In this document: positions 18,201 to 25,581 of the stretch, piece by piece | Position numbering within the stretch: the stretch's first letter is position 1 | How the letters are laid out: each line of letters starts with the position of its first letter | Assembly: GCA_018433835.1 (NCBI GenBank) | Contig: JAHDQM010000044.1 | Coordinates: forward strand, 1 to 38,247 | From: Methanoculleus sp. | Lineage (GTDB): Archaea; Halobacteriota; Methanomicrobia; Methanomicrobiales; Methanoculleaceae | Direction: 5' to 3' | DNA length: 38,247 nucleotides | Translations under genes and position numbers: made by a program | The notes under the pieces: model-generated | The model's database searches: none | Told to the model about the DNA's origin: nothing | What the model saw: the letters and a program-made list of their open reading frames with translations, nothing else

Positions 18201-18841
18201 TGCTGGACGGCATGGAGCGCACCACCGGCTACGTTCAGATCCCGTTCATCACCGCCATGACACAGCAGCGGATGGCCCAGATGCTCTTCTCGTTCTACCG
18301 GGCGAGCGGAAAGCCGGCCGCTCGAGAGCGCGCTGCCGATATCGTCTCCACCATCGACGACGACAGGATCCGGTACAGCCTCGCGGTCCAGCTCGAGCAG
18401 GCCATGCCCCAGTCATGGAAGAACACGGTCTACGGCAGGATCCTGGACTGCCGGGACAAGATCCGGAGCGGCGATTACACCACAAAGGATATGGTCACGC
18501 TTGATAGGGCGATACGGGCGGCACCCGACCGGGCGAAGCGGGCGACCTACTACACCGAACTCTACCTCATCGCCAGGAACGCAGGACAGCACGAAGTTGC
18601 GGACAGGATGCTGCTCTGCGCGCTCGAAGAAGCACGAATCATCAGGCCGCTCTCGCGGCGGGCTTTTGTGCTCGGCGATATGGCGTGCCGGATATACGCA
18701 GAGCGCTACGAAGACCGCTCACGGGAGGTCCTCGACATGGCCGTGAGCGAGGCCCTCAACATCCGCGACTCGATGATCCGGGACGAGGTATACGACGAGC
18801 TGGATATGTCCATGCGGATCATCCAGGAGCACTGGCTGTGA
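15275..18841 (+). CDS. Very large helical-repeat (solenoid) protein
   Basis: A 1188-residue soluble protein with no signal peptide, membrane segment or enzyme motif. It is almost wholly alpha-helical, with helix pairs of about 35-45 residues, for example IADSLVHQAVTDFCKEYDF, REQAISTIAVEMARIGVAR and SVRAIMLSDLAGLMAGID. The recurring pattern is I-x-D-x(3)-R-x(3)-L-x-x-I-A followed by a small residue and Gly, resembling TPR/HEAT-type scaffolds. It begins with a Lys- and Glu-rich segment. It has its own promoter and overlaps the acylphosphatase by 4 bases (GTGA), so both are made together. I do not recognise the family; a large scaffold is the only inference I would make. Confidence 0.8.
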   Translation: MNGKLQMKQKINSAISSGDLRELEKVVSDISETQTRKEKKSLYEQMNAALVEAAFDEGQPELLSQLVEPTKEEIFTLARRVAALYSENKDEAWFYAIFTLVDQLDRKSHQSDILAGISRDLVQAGVNTGDIHYIEKGGEAFDKISIRKYRSAILSEIIPLFIRYGQKYQNVDIMQYALQMLPEIGDISRQSQLHADVARAISGSGIESGDINLVISGLSSATEINQKIRRTNSISDIVDAAWKSSLKKEISDVEQIIDSLPDIPEERLTEVLAILTEQLLDRQRDRKQVYAKLLRIDDEKPWAGQTLVLELLKKAERSGERWFLEKAFEFNARAVGETQLPIEEIVLSGIAVVEKSGNPTILLDITPLIDESCDAAKAAQLYRQITDALSRMGDFYHAIEVMKKASTSTQRINAQFFDTSVRLIKEGVRRDEIGLVRENILATLDTDIADSLVHQAVTDFCKEYDFDEVVRHIPAIKELAGSHHAPDPLLLECNTILIDRGFVRQKDPSALVDLVSQIGEQSLREQAISTIAVEMARIGVARKDRDLLRHATGLTCEIMDQQARAEAMGGIVDQAAVLAVEDGDLDLLHGMRVLSTSLLERDYCLFAMGKVIHGLIMYGIEQLSLRALDEAAQILSQIRDPSLQRQLADPLIEGYVRVGSLQAADQLSRGKALIFEGMMEPFEVALALLQASTPREEISIKIASYVDIMLEYTQVYRSPIFAVPMTLFSLEIEGDYERTAMIQRILTFFTNYTKEFDSADPYEVTAYLLEGIEGGAAAQPVLELMYRLFEHTSDVYARYSGMYRIVSAYSALENVDRAETIIRRLHETIGTISDPSVRAIMLSDLAGLMAGIDHSAARGYLAEAQGTLDSVGQEREAFVRKNLIYAARSLSTVNKQEKDVDWAIEQVGKIEDPVEYVDALAAVFDMVSEPAQRKEILSAMCHTVVSIPSPYIRLSMLFDVAQFAETYGDEEEIDELLDGMERTTGYVQIPFITAMTQQRMAQMLFSFYRASGKPAARERAADIVSTIDDDRIRYSLAVQLEQAMPQSWKNTVYGRILDCRDKIRSGDYTTKDMVTLDRAIRAAPDRAKRATYYTELYLIARNAGQHEVADRMLLCALEEARIIRPLSRRAFVLGDMACRIYAERYEDRSREVLDMAVSEALNIRDSMIRDEVYDELDMSMRIIQEHWL

Positions 18842-19125
18842 AGACGATCGAGATCAGGATAGCCGGGAGGGTGCAGGGCGTCGGGTTTCGTGCATGCATC
18901 AAAAGGATCGCCACCAACCTCGGCGTCGGCGGCGAGGCGATGAACCTCCCTGACGGAAAGGTGCTCATCACCGCAACCGCCGAACCCGTCATCCTCGACA
19001 AGTTCGTCTCCATGCTCTACGGGTGCCCCCGGGTCGTCATCAGGGACCTTGTCCAGCGGGAGATTCCCCCTGCCGCCTACCCCGAGTTCACCATCCAGCG
19101 GGGCAGCTACCAGTACAGCACGTGA
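18838..19125 (+). CDS. acyP: Acylphosphatase
   Basis: A 95-residue protein of the standard size. The N-terminus has the signature GRVQGVGFRA, with the phosphate-binding loop and catalytic Arg. AMNLPDGKVLI follows, with the catalytic Asn. It hydrolyses acyl phosphates to the acid and phosphate. The start is a GTG at 18838 that overlaps the stop of the 1188-residue gene, so it is probably translated by coupling. A longer frame from 18685 would begin inside that gene and has no family support. The 3' end overlaps the convergent cas1 gene by 19 bases. Confidence 0.88.
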   Translation: MKTIEIRIAGRVQGVGFRACIKRIATNLGVGGEAMNLPDGKVLITATAEPVILDKFVSMLYGCPRVVIRDLVQREIPPAAYPEFTIQRGSYQYST

Positions 19126-20042
19126 AATTCAGCATTCGCAAGGAGCGCATCCCTCAGGATGCGCACCTGCGCATCGATACGGGACTGGTCGATTGAGCCG
19201 TGGAGCGCCGCGACAAGCCGGGCCGAGAGGTTTGCGTCAAGGTAGCATCTCTTTTCACCGCATTCGTAATCGCCGTCTGCGATTTCTTCACGGGCAAACC
19301 GGATGACGGCACGATCCACCATCACCGCTTTCTGCGGTTCGATGAGATCGTGGACGAAACTCCCGGCCCCCTCGTGAAGCATGCCGAAGTCGGGGTCGAG
19401 GTGGGCACCGACCAGTGCGACGCAACAGTTGCCGTAAAGCATCGCGTATCCGAGCGAGAACATGGCGTTGACGGGATCGAGGTACGGACGGCTCGTCCTG
19501 CGCCGGAACCCGAGTTCCGGCGGGAGTGCGCGGGAGAGGATCTCGTAGTACATGTCGGCGGTCAGGCGGGAGAGCCTCCGCAGTTCCTCCATGGTGACCG
19601 AAGCCGCGAGTTCCTCCCTGGCCTGGTAGAGGAAATCAAGTTCCCCGGCGTAGAAGATGTCCTGCCCGGCGCGGTCGTAGAGTTCCTCGAGGAGGAGGAG
19701 CCTCGACTGGAGGCCGGCCGTCGCGAGCGGCTGCGCGAACCGGTGAGGGGCGGCCCGTTCCTGGGCGAGGCGCACCGCCTCGTCCGGCCGGTAGCCGTAG
19801 GGGTAGAGGTATCCGACGGGCGTGCCGTCGATATCAAAGAAGGTGATGGCAGCACCGGCTTTGAGGAGGTTTGTCACCGCCGAGGTGTGCAGGGTGTGGC
19901 CGCCGACGACCAGGAGGTGCTTCACCTTCTCAAGGGAATAACGCCGGGTAGCGTTCCCGTGCGCGATGACCAGTTCCTGTGTCGTCGCCTTGATATGCCC
20001 CCCATAGCCGAAGACGGGAAGCCAGGGTTCCGTCGCTGTCAT
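19107..20042 (-). CDS. cas1: Solo Cas1-like integrase with an altered active site
   Basis: A 311-residue protein with the Cas1 layout. The N-terminal beta domain (WLPVFGYGGHIKATTQELV, then TSAVTNLLKAGAAITFFD) is followed by a linker (DEAVRLAQERAAPHRFAQ) and the helical catalytic domain. The latter has DPVNAMFSLGYAMLYG, FGMLHEGAG with the metal-ligand His, and VHDLIEPQKAVMVDRAV with the ligand Asp. The first ligand Glu, normally in a GxEG stretch, aligns with Ser in LRRLSRLTADMYYEIL. I chose the ATG at 20042, where Cas1 similarity begins. There is no cas2, effector gene or CRISPR array in the window, so it fits the solo Cas1 genes known in methanogens. Its activity is doubtful and its role unknown. 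Confidence 0.85.
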   Translation of the reverse strand: MTATEPWLPVFGYGGHIKATTQELVIAHGNATRRYSLEKVKHLLVVGGHTLHTSAVTNLLKAGAAITFFDIDGTPVGYLYPYGYRPDEAVRLAQERAAPHRFAQPLATAGLQSRLLLLEELYDRAGQDIFYAGELDFLYQAREELAASVTMEELRRLSRLTADMYYEILSRALPPELGFRRRTSRPYLDPVNAMFSLGYAMLYGNCCVALVGAHLDPDFGMLHEGAGSFVHDLIEPQKAVMVDRAVIRFAREEIADGDYECGEKRCYLDANLSARLVAALHGSIDQSRIDAQVRILRDALLANAEFHVLYW

Positions 20043-20082
20043 CCAATCACTCTGGAAAGGAGTATTGGGCGGTTTTTGGTGA

Positions 20083-20307
20083 TTAATGCATCGAATCGCC
20101 GGGATACAAAGAGAACGCAATGTCATCGGCAGGCAGGCGGTTCGGCCGGTCGAGCACCTCCACAGTCGCCATTCCCGCAAACACGACCTGTCCTGACGAA
20201 GCGCGGACGTTCGTAGACTTTGTTCCGGACACGTTCCATGAAAGGCGGACAGGATGGCCCACCCCGATAAAACAGGAACCGGAGACTGCCACAGCATACC
20301 ATGCCAC
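20083..20307 (-). CDS. Small hypothetical protein upstream of cas1
   Basis: A 74-residue frame from a GTG at 20307, with GC-rich third codon positions and a beta-rich look (GQVVFAGMATVEVLDRPNR). It is not recognised. A TATA-like box (CTTATATG, minus, near 20340-20347) lies about 35 bases before the GTG, fitting a very short leader. It ends 40 bases before cas1, so the two may be one transcript. The same frame stays open to an ATG at 20385, but that would place the TATA box inside the gene. It may be a real partner of the Cas1 protein or a chance frame. Confidence 0.4.
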   Translation of the reverse strand: MAWYAVAVSGSCFIGVGHPVRLSWNVSGTKSTNVRASSGQVVFAGMATVEVLDRPNRLPADDIAFSLYPGDSMH

Positions 20308-20337
20308 GTATTGACAAACCTTTTTTGGCACCGGCCG

Positions 20338-20349
20338 CTCATATAAGAG
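20338..20349. promoter_or_regulatory. Near-symmetric TATA element between divergent units
   Basis: CTCATATAAGAG reads as a TATA box in both directions (CATATAAG on plus, CTTATATG on minus). It lies between the paaK operon (plus) and the small ORF plus cas1 (minus) and could start both. Confidence 0.45.
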
Positions 20350-20358
20350 GTAGAGTAG

Positions 20359-20400
20359 CCCGGCGGCGTGGCTCCGGCAGGTCATCGGACGGCCGCCGGG
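20359..20400 (+). promoter_or_regulatory. Leader hairpin before the paaK operon
   Basis: CCCGGCGGC (20359-20367) pairs perfectly with GCCGCCGGG (20392-20400) around a 24-base loop. It falls in the predicted 120-base 5' leader of paaK1. It could regulate the operon or block transcription from the opposite strand; no known riboswitch class is recognised. Confidence 0.4.
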
Positions 20401-20489
20401 AGTAACGCAACCGGATAACGGATGCCGGGCAGTATGCGGCCGGAGACGGAGGATGCCCTTTCCGGCCGGCGAAATACCGATGGGATACT

Positions 20490-21779
20490 ATGTTCTGGAA
20501 CAGAGCGATGGAGACGATCCGGCCGGATGAACTCGCGGATCTTCAACTGAAGCGGCTGAAATGGTCGCTGCATCAGGCACAGAAGGTAGGGCTATACCAG
20601 AGAAAGCTGAAGGAAGCGGGCGTCTCGCCGGACGATATCAGGACGCTCGACGACGTTGAAAAACTCCCCTTCACCTACAAAAAGGAGCTCCAGGCCGGAT
20701 ACCCGTTCGGCCTTTTCGCGACCCCCTTAAAAGAGATCGTCCGGATTCATACCACCTCCGGCACGACGGGGAAGCCGACCGTCGTCGGCTACACCCGAAA
20801 AGACCTGGAGAACTGGTCGGAGCTGATCGCGCGAAACATGACGATGATCGGTCTAGGCGAGGACGATGTCTTTCAGAACGCGGTCAACTACGGCCTCTTC
20901 ACCGGAGGGCTCGGGTTCCACTACGGTGCCGAGAGGATCGGGATGACCGTGATCCCGAGCGCAACGGGTAACACCCGCCGCCAGATCGAGATGATCGAGG
21001 ACTTCGGGGTTACCGCAATCCACTGCACCCCAAGCTACGCCCTCCACATCGCCGAGGTGGCCGAGTCGATGGGAAAGACGCTGGATTCTCTCAAGACCGG
21101 GATCTTCGGTGCCGAACCCTGGTCGGAGAGCATGCGCACGGAACTCGAACGGCGTCTCGGCGTGAAGGCATACGACAGTTACGGGCTCTCGGAGATGTAC
21201 GGCCCCGGGGTGGCGTTCGAATGCCCGGAGAGGGACGGGCTCCACATCTGGCATGACTGCTACCTTGTGGAGATCATCGACCCGGAGACGGGGGAGAAGC
21301 TCGCCCCCGGCGAGCGGGGCGAACTCGTCATCACGCCGCTCGTCAAGGAGGCCCTGCCGCTCGTCCGCTACCGCACCGGCGACGTGACCCGGCTGATGGA
21401 TGGCGAATGCGCCTGCGGGCGCGGGCCAAAGATCGAGCGGATCACGGGCCGCAGCGACGATATGCTGGTCATCCGGGGGATCAACGTATTCCCGTCGCAG
21501 ATCGAGCACGTGCTGCGCGCCCTTCCGGAGGTCGGGGAGCAGTTCATCGTATATATTGATCGCGTCAAACACCTTGATGAGATGACCATCGAAGTGGAGA
21601 TGAGCAGGGCGGGGTTCTCCGGAGAACTGCAGGACCTTGCCCGTATGCAGAAGAAAATTACCGGTGAGCTCCATAACACACTCGGCCTTAGGACCGCGGT
21701 GAAACTGGTGGAACCGGAGTCGCTGCCCCGGTTCGAGGGGAAGGCGAAACGCGTCATCGACCGGCGGGGGGCGATCTGA
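20490..21779 (+). CDS. paaK: Phenylacetate-CoA ligase-type enzyme 1
   Basis: A 429-residue adenylate-forming enzyme. The P-loop THTTSG-TTGKPTVVGYT-like stretch is at about residues 90-104, with DSYGLSEMYGPG near 231 and YRTGDVTRL near 293. The C-terminal domain (RSDDMLVIRGINVFPSQIE) carries the hinge and lysine region. It activates aryl acids such as phenylacetate or indoleacetate to their CoA esters. In methanogens these feed indolepyruvate-type oxidoreductases, allowing salvage of aromatic amino acids. It overlaps the second ligase by 1 base. Confidence 0.9.
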   Translation: MFWNRAMETIRPDELADLQLKRLKWSLHQAQKVGLYQRKLKEAGVSPDDIRTLDDVEKLPFTYKKELQAGYPFGLFATPLKEIVRIHTTSGTTGKPTVVGYTRKDLENWSELIARNMTMIGLGEDDVFQNAVNYGLFTGGLGFHYGAERIGMTVIPSATGNTRRQIEMIEDFGVTAIHCTPSYALHIAEVAESMGKTLDSLKTGIFGAEPWSESMRTELERRLGVKAYDSYGLSEMYGPGVAFECPERDGLHIWHDCYLVEIIDPETGEKLAPGERGELVITPLVKEALPLVRYRTGDVTRLMDGECACGRGPKIERITGRSDDMLVIRGINVFPSQIEHVLRALPEVGEQFIVYIDRVKHLDEMTIEVEMSRAGFSGELQDLARMQKKITGELHNTLGLRTAVKLVEPESLPRFEGKAKRVIDRRGAI

Positions 21780-23080
21780 TGGCGCCCTGGAACCCGCGCA
21801 TTGAGGAGATGCCGCCCGATGAGTTGCGGCGGCTCCAGTTCAAGCTCGTAAAATCCCTGATATACCGGCTCTACAGCTTTAACGACTTCTACCGGCGCCG
21901 GATGAAGGAGCAGGAGGTTCACCCCGACGACATCAGGACGCTTGAGGACGTCGCGAAACTTCCGTTCATGTACAAGGGAGACCTGCGGGACGGCTACCCG
22001 GACAGGATCTTCTCCGCCGAACAGAACGAACTGGTCAGGTACCACGTCTCCTCCGGAACGACGGGGAAACCGACGGTCGTGGGGTATACGGAGCGCGATA
22101 TCGAGAACTGGAGCGAGTCTCTGGCACGGGGGTTCTCCTCCTGCGGCCTCGGCCGGGGGGACGTGATCCAGGTGAGTTACGGCTACGGCCTCTTCACCGG
22201 CGGCCTCGGCGCCCACTACGGTGCCGAGCGTGTCGGCGCGACCGTCCTCCCTACGAGCGTCGGAAACACCGAGCGACAGATTGAACTCATGCAGGATCTC
22301 CACGTCACCGCCATTGCCTGCACCCCCTCCTACCTCCTCCACATGGGGGAGGTGGCGGAGAAGATGGGCGTCTCGATCAAGAACGATACCGACCTTCGCA
22401 TCGGCTTCCTCGGCGCCGAACCCTGGTCGGAGCAGATGCGAACCCGAATCCAGGACTGGCTCGGCATCCGCGCCTACGACATCTATGGGACGAGCGAGCT
22501 CTCCGGCCCGATGTTCACCGAATGCGCCGAACAGCAGGGGATCCACATCTGGGGGGACCTCGCACTCGTGGAGATCGTGGACCCCGCGACCGGCGAGGTG
22601 CTCCAGGCCGGAGAACAGGGCGAACTGACCATCACCATGTTGCAGAAGGAAGCCCTTCCCATGGTCCGGTACCGTATCGGGGACCTCACCGCCGTCGAGG
22701 AAGGGGGCTGCGCCTGCGGCCGGACCCACCCGCGCATAGGAAGGATCCGGGGCAGGGTGGACGATATGTTGATCATCCGGGGCATCAACGTCTTCCCGTC
22801 GCAGGTGGAGCATGCGCTGCTCGAGATCCCGGAGGTCGGCAGGCACTTCCAGATCGTCGTCGACCGCAAAGGCGCGCTCGATTCAATGCTCGTGCGGGTA
22901 GAGGTGAGCGAGGAGGCGTTTTCCGACAAGATCACCGAACTCATGGTGATCAAGAGGGCGGTGGAGCACCGCCTGCGGGGTTCGCTGAACGTGGGCGTGG
23001 ATGTGGAACTGGTCGAACCGGGCTCCCTGCCGCGGTTTGAAGGCAAGTCTAAGAAGGTTGTTGACAGGAGGTCACTGTAA
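21779..23080 (+). CDS. paaK: Phenylacetate-CoA ligase-type enzyme 2
   Basis: A 433-residue tandem paralogue of the preceding gene, with the same motifs: SSGTTGKPTVVGYT near residue 95, DIYGTSELSGPMF near 235, and VDDMLIIRGINVFPSQVE in the C-terminal domain. Identity to the first copy looks moderate, so the duplication is old and the two may prefer different aryl acids. Its ATG overlaps the upstream TGA (TGATG), and its TAA overlaps the ATG of the ACT gene. Three genes are thus tightly coupled. Confidence 0.9.
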   Translation: MAPWNPRIEEMPPDELRRLQFKLVKSLIYRLYSFNDFYRRRMKEQEVHPDDIRTLEDVAKLPFMYKGDLRDGYPDRIFSAEQNELVRYHVSSGTTGKPTVVGYTERDIENWSESLARGFSSCGLGRGDVIQVSYGYGLFTGGLGAHYGAERVGATVLPTSVGNTERQIELMQDLHVTAIACTPSYLLHMGEVAEKMGVSIKNDTDLRIGFLGAEPWSEQMRTRIQDWLGIRAYDIYGTSELSGPMFTECAEQQGIHIWGDLALVEIVDPATGEVLQAGEQGELTITMLQKEALPMVRYRIGDLTAVEEGGCACGRTHPRIGRIRGRVDDMLIIRGINVFPSQVEHALLEIPEVGRHFQIVVDRKGALDSMLVRVEVSEEAFSDKITELMVIKRAVEHRLRGSLNVGVDVELVEPGSLPRFEGKSKKVVDRRSL

Positions 23081-23511
23081 TGGAGAAGTCGTATATCGTC
23101 AAACAGATCTCGATCTTTTCGGAGAACCGCCCGGGGCGCCTCGCGGCGATCGCCGGTGCGTTGCGGGATGCGGGAATCAACATATTCGCGTTCAGTATCG
23201 CCGAGGCGGACGGGTTCGGGGTAGTCCGCGCGCTCGTCGACCGGCCTGACGACGCTCACCGGACGCTGACCGATCTCGGGTTCCGCGTCTCGTTCACCGA
23301 TGTCATCGGCGTGAAGATGCGCGACGAGCCCGGCGGCCTCTCGGATATCGCGTCGATCCTCGGGGATGCCGGGATCAACATCGAGTATGCCTACGCCTAC
23401 TCAGGCAGGGACGGGGCGGTCCTGATCCTGCGCGTGGACCAGGTCGAGGACGCCATCCGGCAGATCCTCGGCCGCGGCGGAGAACTCCTCGAGGCGTCTC
23501 TCTCCCGGTAG
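23080..23511 (+). CDS. Tandem ACT-domain regulatory protein
   Basis: A 143-residue protein with two ACT domains. The first covers residues 5-65 (ISIFSENRPGRLAAIAGAL ... INIFAFSIAE), the second about 72-140 (VIGVKMRDEPGGLSDIASI ... INIEYAYAY). ACT domains bind amino acids and regulate metabolism. Genes of this type commonly follow paaK in archaea and anaerobic bacteria, so it probably senses an aromatic amino acid and tunes aryl-CoA formation. It shares one base with the upstream stop codon. Confidence 0.88.
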   Translation: MEKSYIVKQISIFSENRPGRLAAIAGALRDAGINIFAFSIAEADGFGVVRALVDRPDDAHRTLTDLGFRVSFTDVIGVKMRDEPGGLSDIASILGDAGINIEYAYAYSGRDGAVLILRVDQVEDAIRQILGRGGELLEASLSR

Positions 23512-23537
23512 ACCGGGGCACCTCCTTCACAGGGTGA

Positions 23538-23741
23538 TCGGCGGCAACATCCGGGCCGCCACCTGGCGGAGGATCCGGTGCAGGAGGATCATCTATCGGC
23601 AAGGGCACCGACCAGCCCTACCTCGCCCCCACCGGACTCTTCACCTCTCCGCGACTCGATCAGTATGAGAGGAGCCCCGTCAAGTGGCGGCAGCGGGCGA
23701 TCGCCGCGGAGAAAGACCACAGGAAGATGGCAGTGTCGTAA
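23538..23741 (+). pseudogene. 3' fragment of an unknown gene, no start codon
   Basis: An open stretch from the TGA at 23535 to the TAA at 23739 with very strong G/C third-position bias. It has a Gly/Pro-rich linker (GPPPGGGSGAGGSSIGKG) followed by a conventional-looking segment (YLAPTGLFTSPRLDQYERS, then KWRQRAIAAEKDHRKM). No ATG, GTG or TTG is in frame, so it cannot be translated as it stands. It looks like the tail of a gene whose front was deleted. The family is not recognised. Confidence 0.5.
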
Positions 23742-23785
23742 ACAGAGCAACGCCCGCATTTTTTTCCCGGCACTTCACACATTTT

Positions 23786-24079
23786 TGCAACCGAAGATTT
23801 GATATCATCACTCACGACATCAGGAACGCCGACAACGTCGCCCTCATGTATGCCAGCCTTCTCATCGAGACGCTTTCCGGGGAAGGGTAGGCTTATGCGA
23901 GAAAACTCAAGAACGGAATCGATAAAAGCACTGAGATCTTAAGGGGTGTCGCCACCATCAGAAAGATCCATGAAGATCTAATTCCGCTCAAACCGGTGAG
24001 GCTGGATCAGGTCGTTCGATCGAGGCTCGAGGCCGAACCCGATACGGAGGATCGGGTTTCCGGCCCTCCAGAAGAACGT
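23786..24079 (+). pseudogene. Histidine-kinase remnant
   Basis: In one frame: FDIITHDIRNADNVALMYA, the phosphoacceptor helix with His, then a TAG at 23888-23890. After the stop the same frame continues as AYARKLKNGIDKSTEILRG, VATIRKIHEDLIPLKPVRL and DQVVRSRLEAE. This is the dimerisation helix pair and the start of the ATPase domain of a methanogen-type sensor kinase. The sensor front, N-box and G boxes are missing. There is one internal stop and truncation at both ends. Confidence 0.7.
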
Positions 24080-24130
24080 GTGTCGTACGTTCGAGTATGG
24101 GCGGCGCCCGCCCGGGGGTCGGGGTCAGGG

Positions 24131-25420
24131 TCAGTGTCGCGTCTCCCACTTCAGAAGCTCCGAGACCTCCGAGAGCGTCCGCCCGCGCCGGATCTCCTCG
24201 CGGAGCCGCTCCTCGGTCTTCCTGACCTCCATAGCCCGGCGTGCGACCTCGTAGGCCCGTTCCCTCGGGACCACCACGGCACCGCTCTCGTCGGCGACGA
24301 TCCAGTCTCCCGGCCGCACCTCCTGTCCGCAACAGACGATCTCGGTGTTGATCTCTCCAAGACCCTTGGGGTCTCCGGCGTTCGGAGCGGTCGCCGTGGC
24401 GAAGACCGGAAACTCCATCTCCCGGATATCGTCCACATCCCGGGCCGCCCCGTCGATCAAGACGCCCGCAATCCCCCGGTTCCTAGCGGAATGCGTGGCA
24501 AGTTCCCCCCAGGGCGCGATATCGCTTCTCCCGTCGTTGCTGATGACGAGGACGTCGCCCGGCCCGGCGACGTCGATCGCCTCGACGGGTTTTGCCCAGT
24601 CTCCGGCAACGGTACGAACCGTCACCGCCGGGCCGACCGCTTTCGCCCGGCCGCAGAGGGAGACGATGCCCGCCATCGCGCCCTTCCTGTGCATGGCGTC
24701 GGTGACGTTCGGTGCGGAGACCGCCTCAAAGAGACGGCGGATGACGGCATCCGGGCTCTCCTCTTCCCGCGGCCGGACTTCCGGCCGGTCGATCGCGTCC
24801 CGGACCCGCCGGGCCGCCCCGGTCACGTCGGCAGCCTTGATGATGTTTCCGCCGACGATGACGATCGAAGCCCCTGCGGCGACCGCTTCGGACGCGGTCT
24901 CTGCATCAAGCCCACCTGCGACGGCAATCGGGATACCCACCTCCCCGGCGAGGCGGCGGAGGAGGTCGAGCGACGACCTGCCGATCATCTGCTGGTCGAT
25001 GCCTACGTGGGCGTTGATGTAGTCGACGCCGAGCGCCGCCAATTCCCGCGACCGGGAGACGGGGTCGCCGACGTTGATCAGGTCGGCCATGATCCGGACG
25101 CCGTACTTGCGGCCCGAGCGAACCGCCTCGGCGATCACGGCATCGTCTGCATCGGCAAGGATGCAGACGATGCCGGCGCCGGATTTCGCCGCCATCTCCA
25201 CCTCGACGGCGCCGGTATCGGCAATTTTCATATCCGCCACGATCTCGTGCCCGGGGAAGCGTTCCCTGAGCGTCCGCACGGCCTGCATCCCCTCGCTCTT
25301 GATCAAGGGCGTCCCGGCCTCAATCCAGTCCGCACCGCCACGGACCGCCTCATCTGCGATCTCAACCGCACGATCGAGCTCAAGGAGATCGAGCGCCACC
25401 TGGAGAGTAGGCGTTGCCAT
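24131..25420 (-). CDS. hps: 3-hexulose-6-phosphate synthase / RraA-like fusion
   Basis: A 429-residue fusion. Residues 1-210 are hexulose-6-phosphate synthase of the OMP decarboxylase barrel family, with [17 protein letters not shown], the catalytic [11 protein letters not shown] and [11 protein letters not shown]. Residues about 225-429 are RraA-like ([36 protein letters not shown]). The first part joins formaldehyde to ribulose-5-phosphate; archaea run it in reverse to make pentoses. The RraA-like part belongs to a fold with class II aldolase and RNase E-inhibitor members; its role here is not known. This architecture is recurrent in methanogens. A TATA box at 25441-25450 predicts a leaderless start at 25420. 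Confidence 0.9.
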   Translation of the reverse strand: MATPTLQVALDLLELDRAVEIADEAVRGGADWIEAGTPLIKSEGMQAVRTLRERFPGHEIVADMKIADTGAVEVEMAAKSGAGIVCILADADDAVIAEAVRSGRKYGVRIMADLINVGDPVSRSRELAALGVDYINAHVGIDQQMIGRSSLDLLRRLAGEVGIPIAVAGGLDAETASEAVAAGASIVIVGGNIIKAADVTGAARRVRDAIDRPEVRPREEESPDAVIRRLFEAVSAPNVTDAMHRKGAMAGIVSLCGRAKAVGPAVTVRTVAGDWAKPVEAIDVAGPGDVLVISNDGRSDIAPWGELATHSARNRGIAGVLIDGAARDVDDIREMEFPVFATATAPNAGDPKGLGEINTEIVCCGQEVRPGDWIVADESGAVVVPRERAYEVARRAMEVRKTEERLREEIRRGRTLSEVSELLKWETRH

Positions 25421-25450
25421 ACTGTACTGTATGGTAAGGATTATATTTAT
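25417..25450 (-). promoter_or_regulatory. hps promoter and start-site palindrome
   Basis: The TATA box ATAAATATAA (reverse of 25441-25450) lies about 25 bases before the ATG at 25420. CCATAC-tgtact-GTATGG (25417-25434) is an inverted repeat that includes the start codon and the likely transcription start, a good operator position. Confidence 0.5.
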
Positions 25451-25581
25451 GGGGTGCCGGGCCGGGGAAACCTATATGCCGTGGGATGCTTGAGGTAACC
25501 GGCGCCCACGCCAGTCCCATTCATGCACCGGAGAAGGGCGGGATAGGAACGGTCGTGTCGGCGGTACGGATGTGATGACGG

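Noticed and set aside
18685..18837. N-terminal extension of the acylphosphatase frame
   Set aside because: It runs inside the large helical gene in another frame and has no family similarity; the domain starts at the GTG at 18838.
19000..20500. Casposon or CRISPR locus around cas1
   Set aside because: No family B polymerase, no terminal inverted repeats, no cas2 and no repeat-spacer array are visible on either side.
23375..23608. 77-residue frame on minus below the ACT gene
   Set aside because: Pro/Arg/Gly-rich shadow of the ACT gene and of the plus-strand fragment at 23538.
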